A stretch of 60,500 bases of DNA from Mesorhizobium sp. (GCF_004963255.1 NZ_SUGA01000019.1:46978-107477); one strand, 5' to 3'; positions 16,171 to 24,246 are shown, counted from the first letter of the stretch. The notes: generated by a model from the letters alone, not told the origin. Translations and numbers: made by a program.

Positions 16171-16812
16171 TCAACGTCTCGGGGGTGCCGCGACGCCAGC
16201 GTGGTGACTTCCCAATTGCCAGAAGGGCAGTTGGAACCGCCCGCGCTCCTCTTCAAGGACATGGAAGCCCGCCGCGCGGATCAAGCGCAGTGGATCGCGG
16301 TTGAGATGGCAACCGCCGGCGAGCCGCCCCCACAGCCCATTCAGGCGCGCCTGCCACCTGCGGCAACGCGGTCCCTCCGCCTGGCCATGCTCGAGGAAGA
16401 TCAGCCGGCCCGTGGGCTTCAGGATGCGCCGGATCTCGTCCAGCGCCGCCTGAGGGTCGGGAATGGTGCAGAAGGCGTAGGTCACGACGACCGTGTCGGC
16501 CAAGTCATCGCTCAACGGCAGGCTTTCGCCATTGGCGCGTAGGCATTCGACCTCAAATGACAAGGAGCGGCTCTTCGATTCGGCGAGACCGAGCATCGTG
16601 CCGTCGGGATCGACGCCGACCAGCCTTTCCACCCTGGCGGCGTCGTAATAGGGAAGATTCAGGCCGGACCCGAAGCCGACTTCGACGACAATGCCCTCTG
16701 CCCGTGGGATCATGCGCCTTCGCATGCGCGCGAATGCGCCGGCCGAACACCCGGCGTGGACGAGGTAGGGAGCAATGCAGCGCGCATACCAGGAGAGACA
16801 GGATTGGCACAT
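16171..16812 (-). CDS. Class I SAM-dependent methyltransferase
   Basis: This 213-residue protein has methyltransferase motif I IVVEVGFGSGLNLPYYD, the acidic end of motif II VERLVGVDPDG, and motifs IV-V VVVTYAFCTIPDPQAALDEI and LIFLEHGQ. The N-terminal WYARCIAPYLVHAGC stretch resembles small METTL7/phospholipid-methyltransferase-like proteins. The ATG has GGGAGG seven bases upstream. It lies only three bases after the stop of a 32-codon hydrolase remnant (16816-16914), so it may depend on translation of that remnant and on its old promoter. The substrate is unknown. Confidence 0.85.
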   Translation of the reverse strand: MCQSCLSWYARCIAPYLVHAGCSAGAFARMRRRMIPRAEGIVVEVGFGSGLNLPYYDAARVERLVGVDPDGTMLGLAESKSRSLSFEVECLRANGESLPLSDDLADTVVVTYAFCTIPDPQAALDEIRRILKPTGRLIFLEHGQAEGPRCRRWQARLNGLWGRLAGGCHLNRDPLRLIRAAGFHVLEEERGRFQLPFWQLGSHHAGVAAPPRR

Positions 16813-16815
16813 GTC

Positions 16816-16914
16816 TCAACCTCCCTGTCCGGTCGTCCGAATGTCGATAAGGGCGCCATCCTCGGCAACAGCTTCGGACGTGCGATGGTGGGTGACAGTA
16901 TTGACCAGTGACAT
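16816..16914 (-). pseudogene. N-terminal remnant of an alpha/beta hydrolase gene
   Basis: A 32-codon frame begins MSLVNTVTHHR and continues with AVAEDG, then diverges and stops. The intact hydrolase at 19875-20681 begins MSLVNTVTHHRMLKAVAEDG, and the flanking non-coding DNA is also similar, so this is the stub of a duplicated hydrolase gene. Everything after about 20 codons has been lost. The reading frame and ribosome site are kept, so it may now work as a leader ORF for the methyltransferase that starts three bases later. Confidence 0.75.
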
Positions 16915-17045
16915 TTCTCGCTCCAAGGGAGTCTCCTGATGGGGCCCGATCGGCCCGACGTCATGGGGGTGGATAGAATGCCGGCGTCCCCTCAACGTCC
17001 CCCCCGCCGGCCGGATACCGATCGATGAAGCGGTTGGAACTCCAA
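16857..17045 (+). repeat. Direct repeat copy A: duplicated hydrolase/regulator intergenic region
   Basis: About 189 bp covering the first codons of the hydrolase remnant, the divergent intergenic region and the first seven codons of the BTAD regulator are closely similar to 20624-20811 in the same orientation. Shared blocks include GATGGTGGGTGACAGTATTG, ACCAGTGACATTT and ATCGATGAAGCG. The two copies bound a 3.8-kb segment and could recombine. Confidence 0.8.
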
Positions 17046-18569
17046 CTTATGGGTTTTCCGGAGTTCCGTCTGAACGGCCGGACGGTGGAGCTTGCCTTGC
17101 GCAAGGCGGCGGCACTCCTCATCTACCTCGCCGAAGCCGGCGGGCCCGTGGCGCGGGAGGTCGCCGCCACGCTTCTATGGCCCGAGACCGACGAAGAAGC
17201 CGCACGGGCACGCCTTCGGCGCACCCTGTATAAAATCCGCATCGCGTTCGGCAGCGAGGTCATCGCTGCGGCCGGAGCATCGCTCAGCCTGAACCCCGCG
17301 CTGTCCGTCGAGGCCGATTCCAGGGTTTTCGAGCATGCCTGCAATGTCGGCCCTCTCGATGCGGCCGCCGACATTTACCGGGGCGACTATCTCGCCGGCT
17401 TCTCACTGCCGGACTGTCCCGAAATCGAGGAATGGATCTTCTTCAGGCGCGAGGCCTTGCGCAGCCGGCTGGTGCAGGCGTTGGAAAGGCTGATCGAGGC
17501 GAAGATCGCCGACGGCGAGCCGCGTAGCGCGGTCGTGCACGCGACGCGCCTGGCGGGACTGGACCCGCTGAGCGAAAGCGCGCACCGTCACCTGATCCGG
17601 GCCCACTTGGCGGCCGGGGACAGGGCGGCCGCGGAGCGCCAGGGCGAAACCTGTATCCGCCTGTTGCGGGAGGAACTCGGCATAGCGCCCGACCCCACCA
17701 CGCTTGCCATGCTGCGTGAGCCAACGCGCGATGCCACCTTGGACCTGCCCAGAACGCGCTACGTCGAAGTGGGCGGCATCCATATCGCGTATCAGATCGT
17801 CGGCAGCGGCCCGACGGACATCGTGCTTGTTCCCGGCTTCATTTCGCATGTCGAGCGCATCTGGGAAGACAGGAGCTGCCGCGCCTGGATCAGCGCTGTT
17901 TCGCGCCTGGGTCGCCTGATCCTGTTCGATCGGCGCGGCATGGGACTTTCCGACCGCGTCGGCGCCCGCCCGACCGTCGAAGCGACGGCCCAGGATATTC
18001 TGGCCGTCATGAATGCTGCTGGCAGCCGCAGGGCCTTGCTCGTCGGCGCGTCAGAAGGTGGGCCGGGTTGCATCCGTTTTGCTGTAGATCACCCCGATCG
18101 CCTGATCGGCCTTATTCTCTGGGGTTCACTGGCGAAAGGAAGCCGCGCGCCCGACTATCCGTTCGCCCTGACCGTCGCGCAATACGACCTCTGGAAGCAA
18201 CGCCTGCTCGCCGGCTGGGGCGGCCCGGCGGAAATCCAAACTTTCGCCCCGAGCCTCGCCGCAGACCGCCAAGCGGAAACCTGGTGGGCCGGATTGCTGA
18301 GGGCAGCGTCTAGTCCCGGCGCGGTCGCAGGCCTGCTCGAAGCGCTGCGCGATGCCGATGTCCGTCACTTGCTCGCAAACGTCTCGGCTCGGACGACGGT
18401 TCTGCACCGCTCCGGCGACCGCGCCGTGCGTGTCGAGGCCGGGCGGTTCCTGGCGGCCAAGATCCCAGGTGCGCGGTTCATCGAAATCGACGGTGACGAC
18501 CACTGGTTCTGGGTGGGCGACCAACAGCCGCTGCTCAACAGCATCAGCGCGTTTGCTCGACGCGCCTGA
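17025..18569 (+). CDS. BTAD/SARP-type regulator fused to an alpha/beta hydrolase
   Basis: This 514-residue protein has three parts. Residues 1-90 form an OmpR/SARP-like winged helix (RLELQLMGFPEFRLNGRTVE, then LLWPETDEEAARARLRRTLY). Residues about 95-235 are a bacterial transcriptional activator domain (ALERLIEAKIADGEP, and EELGIAPDPTTLAML). Residues about 245-514 are an alpha/beta hydrolase with nucleophile elbow GASEGG (Ser343) and probable triad members Asp465 (SGDRAV) and His493 (DDHWFW). It may be a one-component regulator that senses a small molecule through the hydrolase domain, but this is inference. The divergent hydrolase upstream is decayed, whereas the related copy at 19875-20681 is intact. 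Target genes are unknown. Confidence 0.85.
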   Translation: MKRLELQLMGFPEFRLNGRTVELALRKAAALLIYLAEAGGPVAREVAATLLWPETDEEAARARLRRTLYKIRIAFGSEVIAAAGASLSLNPALSVEADSRVFEHACNVGPLDAAADIYRGDYLAGFSLPDCPEIEEWIFFRREALRSRLVQALERLIEAKIADGEPRSAVVHATRLAGLDPLSESAHRHLIRAHLAAGDRAAAERQGETCIRLLREELGIAPDPTTLAMLREPTRDATLDLPRTRYVEVGGIHIAYQIVGSGPTDIVLVPGFISHVERIWEDRSCRAWISAVSRLGRLILFDRRGMGLSDRVGARPTVEATAQDILAVMNAAGSRRALLVGASEGGPGCIRFAVDHPDRLIGLILWGSLAKGSRAPDYPFALTVAQYDLWKQRLLAGWGGPAEIQTFAPSLAADRQAETWWAGLLRAASSPGAVAGLLEALRDADVRHLLANVSARTTVLHRSGDRAVRVEAGRFLAAKIPGARFIEIDGDDHWFWVGDQQPLLNSISAFARRA

Positions 18570-18653
18570 TCGCTTGGCCGCAGCGCGCTGCCCGGGATGA
18601 TCGTTGCAAATGGATCTGTGAAGGCCGCGCGTCAGGCGGCCTCCGCTATGCTA

Positions 18654-18754
18654 GAGCGTTTCACCGTTTCTCGGAAACGGCGAACCGCTCCATGCCTTTG
18701 TTTTTACGCAATTCCGGACGGAAAACCGCTCACACTTTTCCTGGAATTGCTCTG
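18654..18754 (+). repeat. Family-1 two-hairpin palindromic element
   Basis: The element has hairpin 1 (GCGTTTCACCGTTTCTCGG and AAACGGCGAACCGCTC), a T-rich spacer, and hairpin 2 starting GCAATTCCGGACGGAAAACC and ending TTCCTGGAATTGCTC. It overlaps the 3' end of the nitronate monooxygenase gene and supplies its stop codon and last residues. Confidence 0.8.
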
Positions 18755-19743
18755 GTCAAGCGCTGGAGCACGGAATTTGCCTCGGCCGTCATGCGCCGGA
18801 CTATCTCGCCCGCCGGCAGAATCTCGTCGATGTTGCCGGCGCTTTGCCCGGCCGTCAGGCATGCCTGCTCTATGTCCCCGTTGAAATCAGGCGTCGGCAG
18901 GATAGCGCTGTAGCGCGGCACCGGGACCGTCTGGCCGTTGAGGACAGTAGAGCCGATGAACTGGCCTTCTGCATCCTTGGTGGCTTGGGTCTCCCGACCC
19001 AGCGCCGCACGTGCGCCGTCATTGACGATGGCCCGCATGAGCTGATCGGGCCACTCGGGACCGTAGATGGATAGGATCGCCGTGTCGCCCACATCGGCCG
19101 CTAGCACGCGGTCCTTGTAAGCATCGTGCGCTTCGGCCTCTTTCGAGGCGAGGAAACGGCTGCCGCACCAGACCGCATCAGCGCCGAGCGCGAGTGCGGC
19201 GGCCATGGTCGTACCATCCACTATGCCGCCTGCAGCAAGCAGCCGCAGACCGGGGAAGCGTCTGCGAATACGGGGAAAGAGCGTCATGGTGGACGCTTCC
19301 GCCCGATTGTGGCCGCCCGCCTCGGCACCCTGGACGATGAGAGCTTCGGCGCCCAGGGCAACCGCTTGCTCAGCTTCGGTGACGCGGCCGACCTGCATCC
19401 AGAGCTTGATGCCGGCCTGCTTCAGACGTTCGACATGCTCGGAGGTCGGCAACGTCCAAAAGAAGATCGCGAGCATCACCTGCTCCTCGACGAGAACGGA
19501 TATGTGTTCGTCGGTGACAAAGTCGCCGATCAGGTCGACGCCGAAGGGCCGCTTCGTAAGTGCCCTGGTCTTCCGGATGAGTTCGCGCAGGACGTGGGGC
19601 GGGTTGATGTCGGAGCCGATCGTACCAAGCCCGCCGGCTTCGCATACAGCAGCCGCGAGGGCGGGACGGGCGATCATCGCCATACCTGCATTGACTATTG
19701 GCGTTGCAAGGCCGAAGTCCCGGGTGATGCATGTCGAAATCAT
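18730..19743 (-). CDS. Nitronate monooxygenase (2-nitropropane dioxygenase family)
   Basis: This 337-residue FMN-dependent TIM-barrel protein has N-terminal TPIVNAGMAMIARPALAAAV, the Gly-rich EAGGLGTIG and LIVQGAEAGGHNRAE with the active-site His, and the phosphate-binding LLAAGGIVDGTTMAAALALG and GADAVWCGSRFLASKEA. It should oxidise alkyl nitronates such as propionate-3-nitronate. AAGGA lies eight bases before the ATG. Its last seven or so residues and its stop codon lie inside a family-1 repeat, so the C-terminus was probably altered by the insertion. It sits between the BTAD fusion gene and a hydrolase of the duplicated cassette. Confidence 0.9.
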   Translation of the reverse strand: MISTCITRDFGLATPIVNAGMAMIARPALAAAVCEAGGLGTIGSDINPPHVLRELIRKTRALTKRPFGVDLIGDFVTDEHISVLVEEQVMLAIFFWTLPTSEHVERLKQAGIKLWMQVGRVTEAEQAVALGAEALIVQGAEAGGHNRAEASTMTLFPRIRRRFPGLRLLAAGGIVDGTTMAAALALGADAVWCGSRFLASKEAEAHDAYKDRVLAADVGDTAILSIYGPEWPDQLMRAIVNDGARAALGRETQATKDAEGQFIGSTVLNGQTVPVPRYSAILPTPDFNGDIEQACLTAGQSAGNIDEILPAGEIVRRMTAEANSVLQRLTRAIPGKV

Positions 19744-19874
19744 AGACTGTATCCTTGATTTGATCGAGGACGGCCTGCGCGTGACGCACTGACCGGGGTT
19801 TGATCGTCATGGTCGCATCGTGATCGTGGCCAGCGAAGGAATTTCCGACACGATGGACAGGACCGGCACATCGC

Positions 19875-20681
19875 TTAGCCTCCTTGCCTGGTCTTCTGGA
19901 CGCGGACACGCTCCAGAAAAGAGTCGACAACCGGCGCCACGGTGTCGACATCGAGGAAGGCCGTGACATGGTTCTTGCCCGGGAGCGCCAGAAACTCGCC
20001 GCCCGCCAGTTCGGCGAAATTCCGAACGGACTGGCAGCGCGGATCGAGCGTGCCGCTGATTGCGAGCACCGGTATGCCCAGCTCCGCGAAGGTTGCCGAG
20101 AAATCTAGCCTGTCCGTGGCGAGGCTTGCTTGAACAGCGGCGATGTCGTTGGCCCGGATCCGCCGGCATGCGGCCTGCGAAAGGCCGGGGGCCAGTTGCG
20201 TCAAGAGGCCGACCCAAGCCTCGAAGTCATTCTTGAGCGTCGTACGCAGGAAGGTGATATCCTCCGCGAATGGATGCGCGCCGTTGACGACCAACGCGCT
20301 GATGCGGTCCGGGTGATGGACCGCCGCGGCAAGTGCGACCACGCCGCCCATCGAATGCCCCATCAAAGCAGCATTCTGGACACCAGCACGGTCGAGCACG
20401 GCAACGACATCCGCTGCCCGTCTGCGGTCGGAATAGGCGATCGGGTCATAAGGCTTTCCGCTCCGGCCATGGCCGCGGCAATCGATGAGGATCAGCCGGC
20501 GCCCGCGTCGCAGCAATCGGTCGACGTAACCCGCCTCGTGCCAGGACTCGCTGGTTTCGGTCGCGCCATGCAGCAGTACGAGCGGCTCGCCACGACCCAG
20601 GTCCTCGTAAGCGATAAAGATACCATCCTCGGCAACAGCCTTGAGCATGCGATGGTGGGTGACAGTATTGACCAGTGACAT
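19875..20681 (-). CDS. Alpha/beta hydrolase
   Basis: This 268-residue protein is a standard alpha/beta hydrolase with an oxyanion-hole strand PLVLLHGATETSESWHEAG, DCRGHGRSGKP, nucleophile elbow LMGHSMGG (Ser110), acid Asp213 (SGTLDPR) and His238 (GKNHVTAF). It has the fold of esterases, lactonases and C-C hydrolases; the substrate is not predictable. GGAG lies six bases before the ATG. It was originally divergent from a BTAD regulator whose remnant is at 20791-20868. The paralogous hydrolase near 16.9 kb has been reduced to a stub, while the nitronate monooxygenase follows 130 bp downstream on the same strand. Confidence 0.9.
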   Translation of the reverse strand: MSLVNTVTHHRMLKAVAEDGIFIAYEDLGRGEPLVLLHGATETSESWHEAGYVDRLLRRGRRLILIDCRGHGRSGKPYDPIAYSDRRRAADVVAVLDRAGVQNAALMGHSMGGVVALAAAVHHPDRISALVVNGAHPFAEDITFLRTTLKNDFEAWVGLLTQLAPGLSQAACRRIRANDIAAVQASLATDRLDFSATFAELGIPVLAISGTLDPRCQSVRNFAELAGGEFLALPGKNHVTAFLDVDTVAPVVDSFLERVRVQKTRQGG

Positions 20682-20811
20682 TTCCCGCTCCGAGGGTGTC
20701 TCTTTGCCGGGCCCGATCGATCCGACGCTGCGGGATAGATAAAAGGCCGGCGTCCCCTCGACGTCCCCTGCCCCGGCCGGATACGGATCGATGAAGCGAT
20801 TGGAACTGCAA
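20624..20811 (+). repeat. Direct repeat copy B: duplicated hydrolase/regulator intergenic region
   Basis: About 188 bp matching 16857-17045 in the same orientation, including the hydrolase start codon, the divergent promoter region and the first seven codons of the regulator. Similarity by eye is roughly four bases in five. Confidence 0.8.
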
Positions 20812-20868
20812 GATCCGCATCGCGTTTGGCACCGAAGCCATCGCCACCGGCGGAACCGAACGTCCTGA
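20791..20868 (+). pseudogene. Remnant of a BTAD-family regulator gene
   Basis: The frame begins MKRLELQ exactly as the intact regulator at 17025, then jumps to DNA matching codons ~71-85 of that gene (ATCCGCATCGCGTT block), with about 188 bp missing. Because 188 is not a multiple of three, the frame shifts and stops after 25 codons. The rest of the gene is gone, followed at once by the end of the SDR gene. Confidence 0.75.
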
Positions 20869-20888
20869 TCAAGTCTGTGCTCGCTCGC

Positions 20889-21617
20889 TCAGACCAGCCG
20901 CTGCCCGCCGTCGATATGGACGGTCTCGCCGGTCATGAATTCGTTCTGCATCAAATAGAGATAGGCCGGCGCGATGTCGGCGGGCCTGGCGATCCTGCCG
21001 GCCGGGATGCGGCCGCCCATCTGCTCGAAATAGCCTGTCTTGGCTTCTCCGACGATCTCGTCCCACATTTCGGTGTCAACCCAGCCGGGCGAGACGATGT
21101 TGACGCGGGTTGGCGCGAGCTCCAGCGCCAGCGCGCGGGCGAAATAGGTGAAGGAACCGGCGACCGTCGCGACCACCGCGCCGCCCGGAACCGGCGGGCG
21201 GTCCTTGTTGATGCCGGAGGTGAAGATCATCGAGCCGCCTTTGTTCAATTTGCGCACAGCATGCTTGGCAAGCATCACCGACCCGATCAGCTTGCCGTCG
21301 ACGAAGCCGCGCACGAAATCCATGTCGGTCTCGCCGATCGGAAAGTTGGGCGGCGGCGTGCCGGCCGTCGCCACGAGATGATCGAAGGCGCCGACCGCGT
21401 CGAACAGGCGAGCGACGTCTGCCTCGTTGGCCATGTCGGCCGGGATGGCCGTCACGCGCCCTGCCCCGAGCCGCTCTTCGGCGGCCTTCAGCTTGTCCTC
21501 GGAGCGGCCGACGATCACGACTTCCGCACCGTGTTCCAGCGCGGCTGCCGCGACGCCGAAGCCGATGCCGGAGCTGCCGCCGACGACGATGATCTTCTTT
21601 CCAGTGAGACTGGTCAT
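20889..21617 (-). CDS. SDR-fold protein lacking the usual Tyr-x-x-x-Lys
   Basis: This 242-residue protein has a clear SDR nucleotide-binding start (KIIVVGGSSGIGFGVAAAAL), a second-strand VVIVGRSEDKL, LVATAGTP in place of NNAG, and a C-terminal IVSPGWVDTEMWDE and HIDGGQRLV. At the catalytic position, however, where YxxxK is expected before ARALALEL, the sequence reads AVVATVAGSFTYFARALALE, so neither Tyr nor Lys is in place. It may bind NAD(P) without classical catalysis, or use another residue. The start at 21617 was chosen because the longer frame reads antisense through the next gene. It forms an operon with the PhnB-like gene 32 bp upstream. Confidence 0.85.
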   Translation of the reverse strand: MTSLTGKKIIVVGGSSGIGFGVAAAALEHGAEVVIVGRSEDKLKAAEERLGAGRVTAIPADMANEADVARLFDAVGAFDHLVATAGTPPPNFPIGETDMDFVRGFVDGKLIGSVMLAKHAVRKLNKGGSMIFTSGINKDRPPVPGGAVVATVAGSFTYFARALALELAPTRVNIVSPGWVDTEMWDEIVGEAKTGYFEQMGGRIPAGRIARPADIAPAYLYLMQNEFMTGETVHIDGGQRLV

Positions 21618-21649
21618 GGGTTTTCTCCGTCTTGCAGTAATGAGTTGAA

Positions 21650-22111
21650 TCAGGCGCGGCCGGCGTGGGCGGCGGCGATGTCGGCGAGGATGATCTTCTT
21701 CATCGAATACATCGCCTGGCGCGCCCGGTCTGCCTTCGCGCGATCCGGATCGTTCATCAGCCGCAAGGCTTCGCCCGGGATGACCTGCCAATAGACGCCG
21801 AACTTGTCCTTCAGCCAGCCGCAGGGCTGTTCCGAGCCGCCGCCGGCGGTGAGCGCGTTCCAAAAATAGTCGGTCTCTTCCTGGTCCCCTGTCTCGATGT
21901 AGAGCGAGATGCGCTCGTTGAAAGGCGGCACGCCGCCGGCGTTGAGCGCGGTAAAGCGCTGGCCTTCGAGCTCGAAGTCGAAGATCGCATGCGGCTTGTC
22001 GGTGAACTCGATCGCGCCGAGCGCGCGGCTGTTCTTGAAGACCGACAGATAGAAATCCCGCGCGGCCTCGGCATCGAGGTTGAACCAGAGGAAGGGATGA
22101 ACGGTGGCCAT
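21650..22111 (-). CDS. PhnB-like VOC (glyoxalase-fold) protein
   Basis: This 153-residue protein belongs to the PhnB/3-demethylubiquinone-9-methyltransferase-like branch of the vicinal oxygen chelate fold. Segments are MATVHPFLWFNLDAEAARDF, FELEGQRFTALNAGG, RISLYIETGDQEETDYFW, and the characteristic CGWLKDKFGVYWQVIPG. The biochemical role of this branch is mostly unknown. It is upstream of the atypical SDR on the same strand and divergent from the LysR gene at 22236, which probably regulates both. Confidence 0.85.
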   Translation of the reverse strand: MATVHPFLWFNLDAEAARDFYLSVFKNSRALGAIEFTDKPHAIFDFELEGQRFTALNAGGVPPFNERISLYIETGDQEETDYFWNALTAGGGSEQPCGWLKDKFGVYWQVIPGEALRLMNDPDRAKADRARQAMYSMKKIILADIAAAHAGRA

Positions 22112-22235
22112 GGCGTCCTCGCACGTTGGTGAGTTTTGATCACAAGTTCTGTGAGGATTTTTGGCTGGAAAAAGCTCGACGGACAAACCAAAGTTTGGCA
22201 AGTATCTGTTACCATAACTCACAAATAGCTTCGCC

Positions 22236-23123
22236 ATGACCCGCAGACTGCCGCCGCTTAGCGCCTTGCCGGCCTTCGAGGCCGCCGCACGGCATTTGAA
22301 TTTTTCCAGGGCCGCGGACGAGCTCAACCTCACGCATGGCGCGATCAGCCGGGCGATAAAACATCTGGAGGATCAGCTCGGCGTTCAGCTCTTCGAGCGC
22401 GCGACGCGCTCGGTGCGGCTCACACCGGTCGGCGAGCCTTATGCGGTTGCCGTGCGCGAGGCGCTCGACCAGCTCGCGCTGGCGACGCAGACCGCGACCT
22501 CGCGCCACTCCGGCTCGACGCTCAACGTCAGCACGTCGGACGGGTTTGCCGGCAAATGGCTGGTGCCGCGGCTCTACCGTTTTCACCGCGCGCATGGCGA
22601 TATCGACGTGCGCGTCTCGACCACCGGCCGGCTCACCAATTTCCGCGGCGACGGCATCGACGTCGCCATACGATATGGCGGCGGCCACTATCACGGGCTG
22701 ACCTCGGAATTCCTCACCGGCGAGGAGGTGTTCCCCGTCTGCAGCCCGAAGCTGCTGGAAGGGCCGCATCCGCTCAGGCACCCGCAGGACCTCAAGCACC
22801 ACACGCTGATCCGCGACGGCTACCGCATCGACTGGGCGGCGTGGCTGGCCAGCGCCGGCGTCGAAGGCATCGATCCCAACAGCGGGCTCACCTTCGATTC
22901 CGCCACCTTCGCCGTGGAATCCGCCGTCCAGGGCGAAGGCGTGGTGCTCGGCCGCACCATGCTGGTCTCCGCCGACCTTGCCACCGGCCGGCTGGTGCGG
23001 CCGTTCGACCATGCGTTGAAGGCCGTCTCCAGCTTCTATCTGGTATACCCGCCGGAAGCGATCCGCCAGCGCAAGGTCAAGGCGTTTCGCGACTGGCTGT
23101 TTGAGGAGATCGAGCCGGGCTGA
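22236..23123 (+). CDS. LysR-family transcriptional regulator, GcvA-like
   Basis: This 295-residue protein has the LysR N-terminal HTH (PPLSALPAFEAAARHLNFSR, then AADELNLTHGAISRAIKHLE) and an effector domain of the GcvA/AmpR type (GTHG replaced by DGFAGKWLVPRLYRFHRAH). The typical start MTRRLPPLSALPAFEAAAR is that of the GcvA subgroup. It is divergent from the PhnB-like/SDR pair, the normal arrangement for a LysR regulator and its target; the 124-bp gap would hold the shared promoters. The effector is unknown. Confidence 0.9.
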   Translation: MTRRLPPLSALPAFEAAARHLNFSRAADELNLTHGAISRAIKHLEDQLGVQLFERATRSVRLTPVGEPYAVAVREALDQLALATQTATSRHSGSTLNVSTSDGFAGKWLVPRLYRFHRAHGDIDVRVSTTGRLTNFRGDGIDVAIRYGGGHYHGLTSEFLTGEEVFPVCSPKLLEGPHPLRHPQDLKHHTLIRDGYRIDWAAWLASAGVEGIDPNSGLTFDSATFAVESAVQGEGVVLGRTMLVSADLATGRLVRPFDHALKAVSSFYLVYPPEAIRQRKVKAFRDWLFEEIEPG

Positions 23124-23187
23124 CGCGCGGGTTCAGGAAACCTTCCTTCGGCTCCGCGGTTGATACCGATCCGAGAGAGGGTCATTC

Positions 23188-23388
23188 ATGGCGAGACAAA
23201 AAACGGCGACGGCCAGACATTCCAGGCGGCCGCGCTCGCGGCCGCTGAAGGGCGAAGAGACGGAGGTGAAGCACGTCGTCGAGACGCAGGGACTGTCACC
23301 TGCGCAGGCGCGGGAACTTGTGCGGCGCTATGGCAACGATTGGCGCAAGATCGAGGAAGCCGCCAAGACCTACAAGGGTGACGAATAA
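23188..23388 (+). CDS. Small DUF3606-like protein
   Basis: This 66-residue protein has a basic N-terminal half and a C-terminal helical motif ETQGLSPAQARELVRRYGND followed by IEEAAKTYKG. That is the pattern of DUF3606-type small proteins. The same motif is fused to DUF2934 in the protein at 32349-32672 and occurs in looser form at 26054-26254. GAAAC-N16-GGTT lies about 30 bases upstream (around 23134-23160) and weakly resembles an EcfG-type promoter. Function unknown. Confidence 0.75.
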   Translation: MARQKTATARHSRRPRSRPLKGEETEVKHVVETQGLSPAQARELVRRYGNDWRKIEEAAKTYKGDE

Positions 23389-23436
23389 GGGCCCGGATAT
23401 TAACGCGAGCAGTCCCCGCCGGCGTGGAATCAAGCC

Positions 23437-23721
23437 TCAACCTGAGCGCATCACGCCGGGCTCTCCGGCCTCGTCCGCCTGACTGGGCCGCTGGGCTTCG
23501 GACACCAGATCCTGGAATTCGATGATCGTCACCAGGTAGCCGGCCTCGTCGTAGATCTTGGTCACCCATGATGTCGGGTCCGACCCGGCGGCAATGCCGT
23601 CGAGCATGGCTTCCTTCGCAGCTCGCTTGGCCTCGGCTTTCGCCGTTTCGAGATTTTCCATCTCGACGTGGATCGGCGGCTGCCTCGTGGATTCGAGGAA
23701 CTCAAAGCGGAATTTCGGCAT
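23437..23721 (-). CDS. DUF6894-like small protein
   Basis: This 94-residue protein starts at an ATG after GGAGAG. It begins MPKFRFEFLESTRQPPIHVE and continues with a helix rich in Ala/Lys (LETAKAEAKRAAKEAMLDG), then WVTKIYDEAGYLVTIIEFQD. This strand-helix-strand-strand pattern matches the DUF6894 family found in rhizobia. Its start overlaps the end of the DUF768 gene by 20 bp, so the two are translated together. No function is assigned. Confidence 0.75.
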   Translation of the reverse strand: MPKFRFEFLESTRQPPIHVEMENLETAKAEAKRAAKEAMLDGIAAGSDPTSWVTKIYDEAGYLVTIIEFQDLVSEAQRPSQADEAGEPGVMRSG

Positions 23722-24055
23722 TCGGCTCTCCGTTTCCAGCAGCGGGCGGCGCAGGCGCAATCGATCCATGATCATCGCCGCCGCCGTCGCGTTGTTCCTC
23801 CAGCACGGTCTCGGCGATATATTCCTTGAGGTCGCCCACTTCCTCGCTGATCTCGTCAGGCTCTATGCCTTGGCTTTCGGCGTCGGCGATACATTGGTCG
23901 GCCAATTCGGCGGCGGCTATCTCGGCCGGCATCGAGACCCGAGGTTCGGCCTTATGCTCATTGATCCATTCCTCCACGAAATGCGCCGTCTTGTTCACGA
24001 GCATGTCGGCCTCAGGCGAGGCTTCGGCTACGGGCTGTTCCAGCTTGATATCCAT
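23702..24055 (-). CDS. DUF768-like protein
   Basis: This 117-residue protein starts at an ATG with GAGGA about nine bases upstream. It has the DUF768 features ADMLVNKTAHFVEEWINEHK, ELADQCIADAESQGIEPDEI and EEVGDLKEYIAETVLEEQRD. DUF768 proteins are short, helical and largely restricted to Mesorhizobium and relatives. It is upstream of and overlaps the DUF6894-like gene. Confidence 0.78.
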   Translation of the reverse strand: MDIKLEQPVAEASPEADMLVNKTAHFVEEWINEHKAEPRVSMPAEIAAAELADQCIADAESQGIEPDEISEEVGDLKEYIAETVLEEQRDGGGDDHGSIAPAPPAAGNGEPNAEIPL

Positions 24056-24246
24056 GCAAGACGATCCTCGAATGATCTTCTTCAACGCCGATTGGTCACA
24101 AAGGATGCAGCGCTCGGTTGATGGTGAGCGGTGGGCCGGGGATCGGCTGACGAAGCGCCGGTCGGGGCCCGCGCAGGCCCAGCCGGGAACCTGAATCACG
24201 GTCGAACATTCTTGCTGTTGGGATAAACTGACCGCAGGCGAAAGAC

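Noticed and set aside
20889..22124. 411-codon frame spanning the SDR and the antisense-shifted part of the PhnB-like gene
   Set aside because: Its first 169 codons are an out-of-frame reading of the PhnB-like gene; the SDR starts at its own ATG at 21617.
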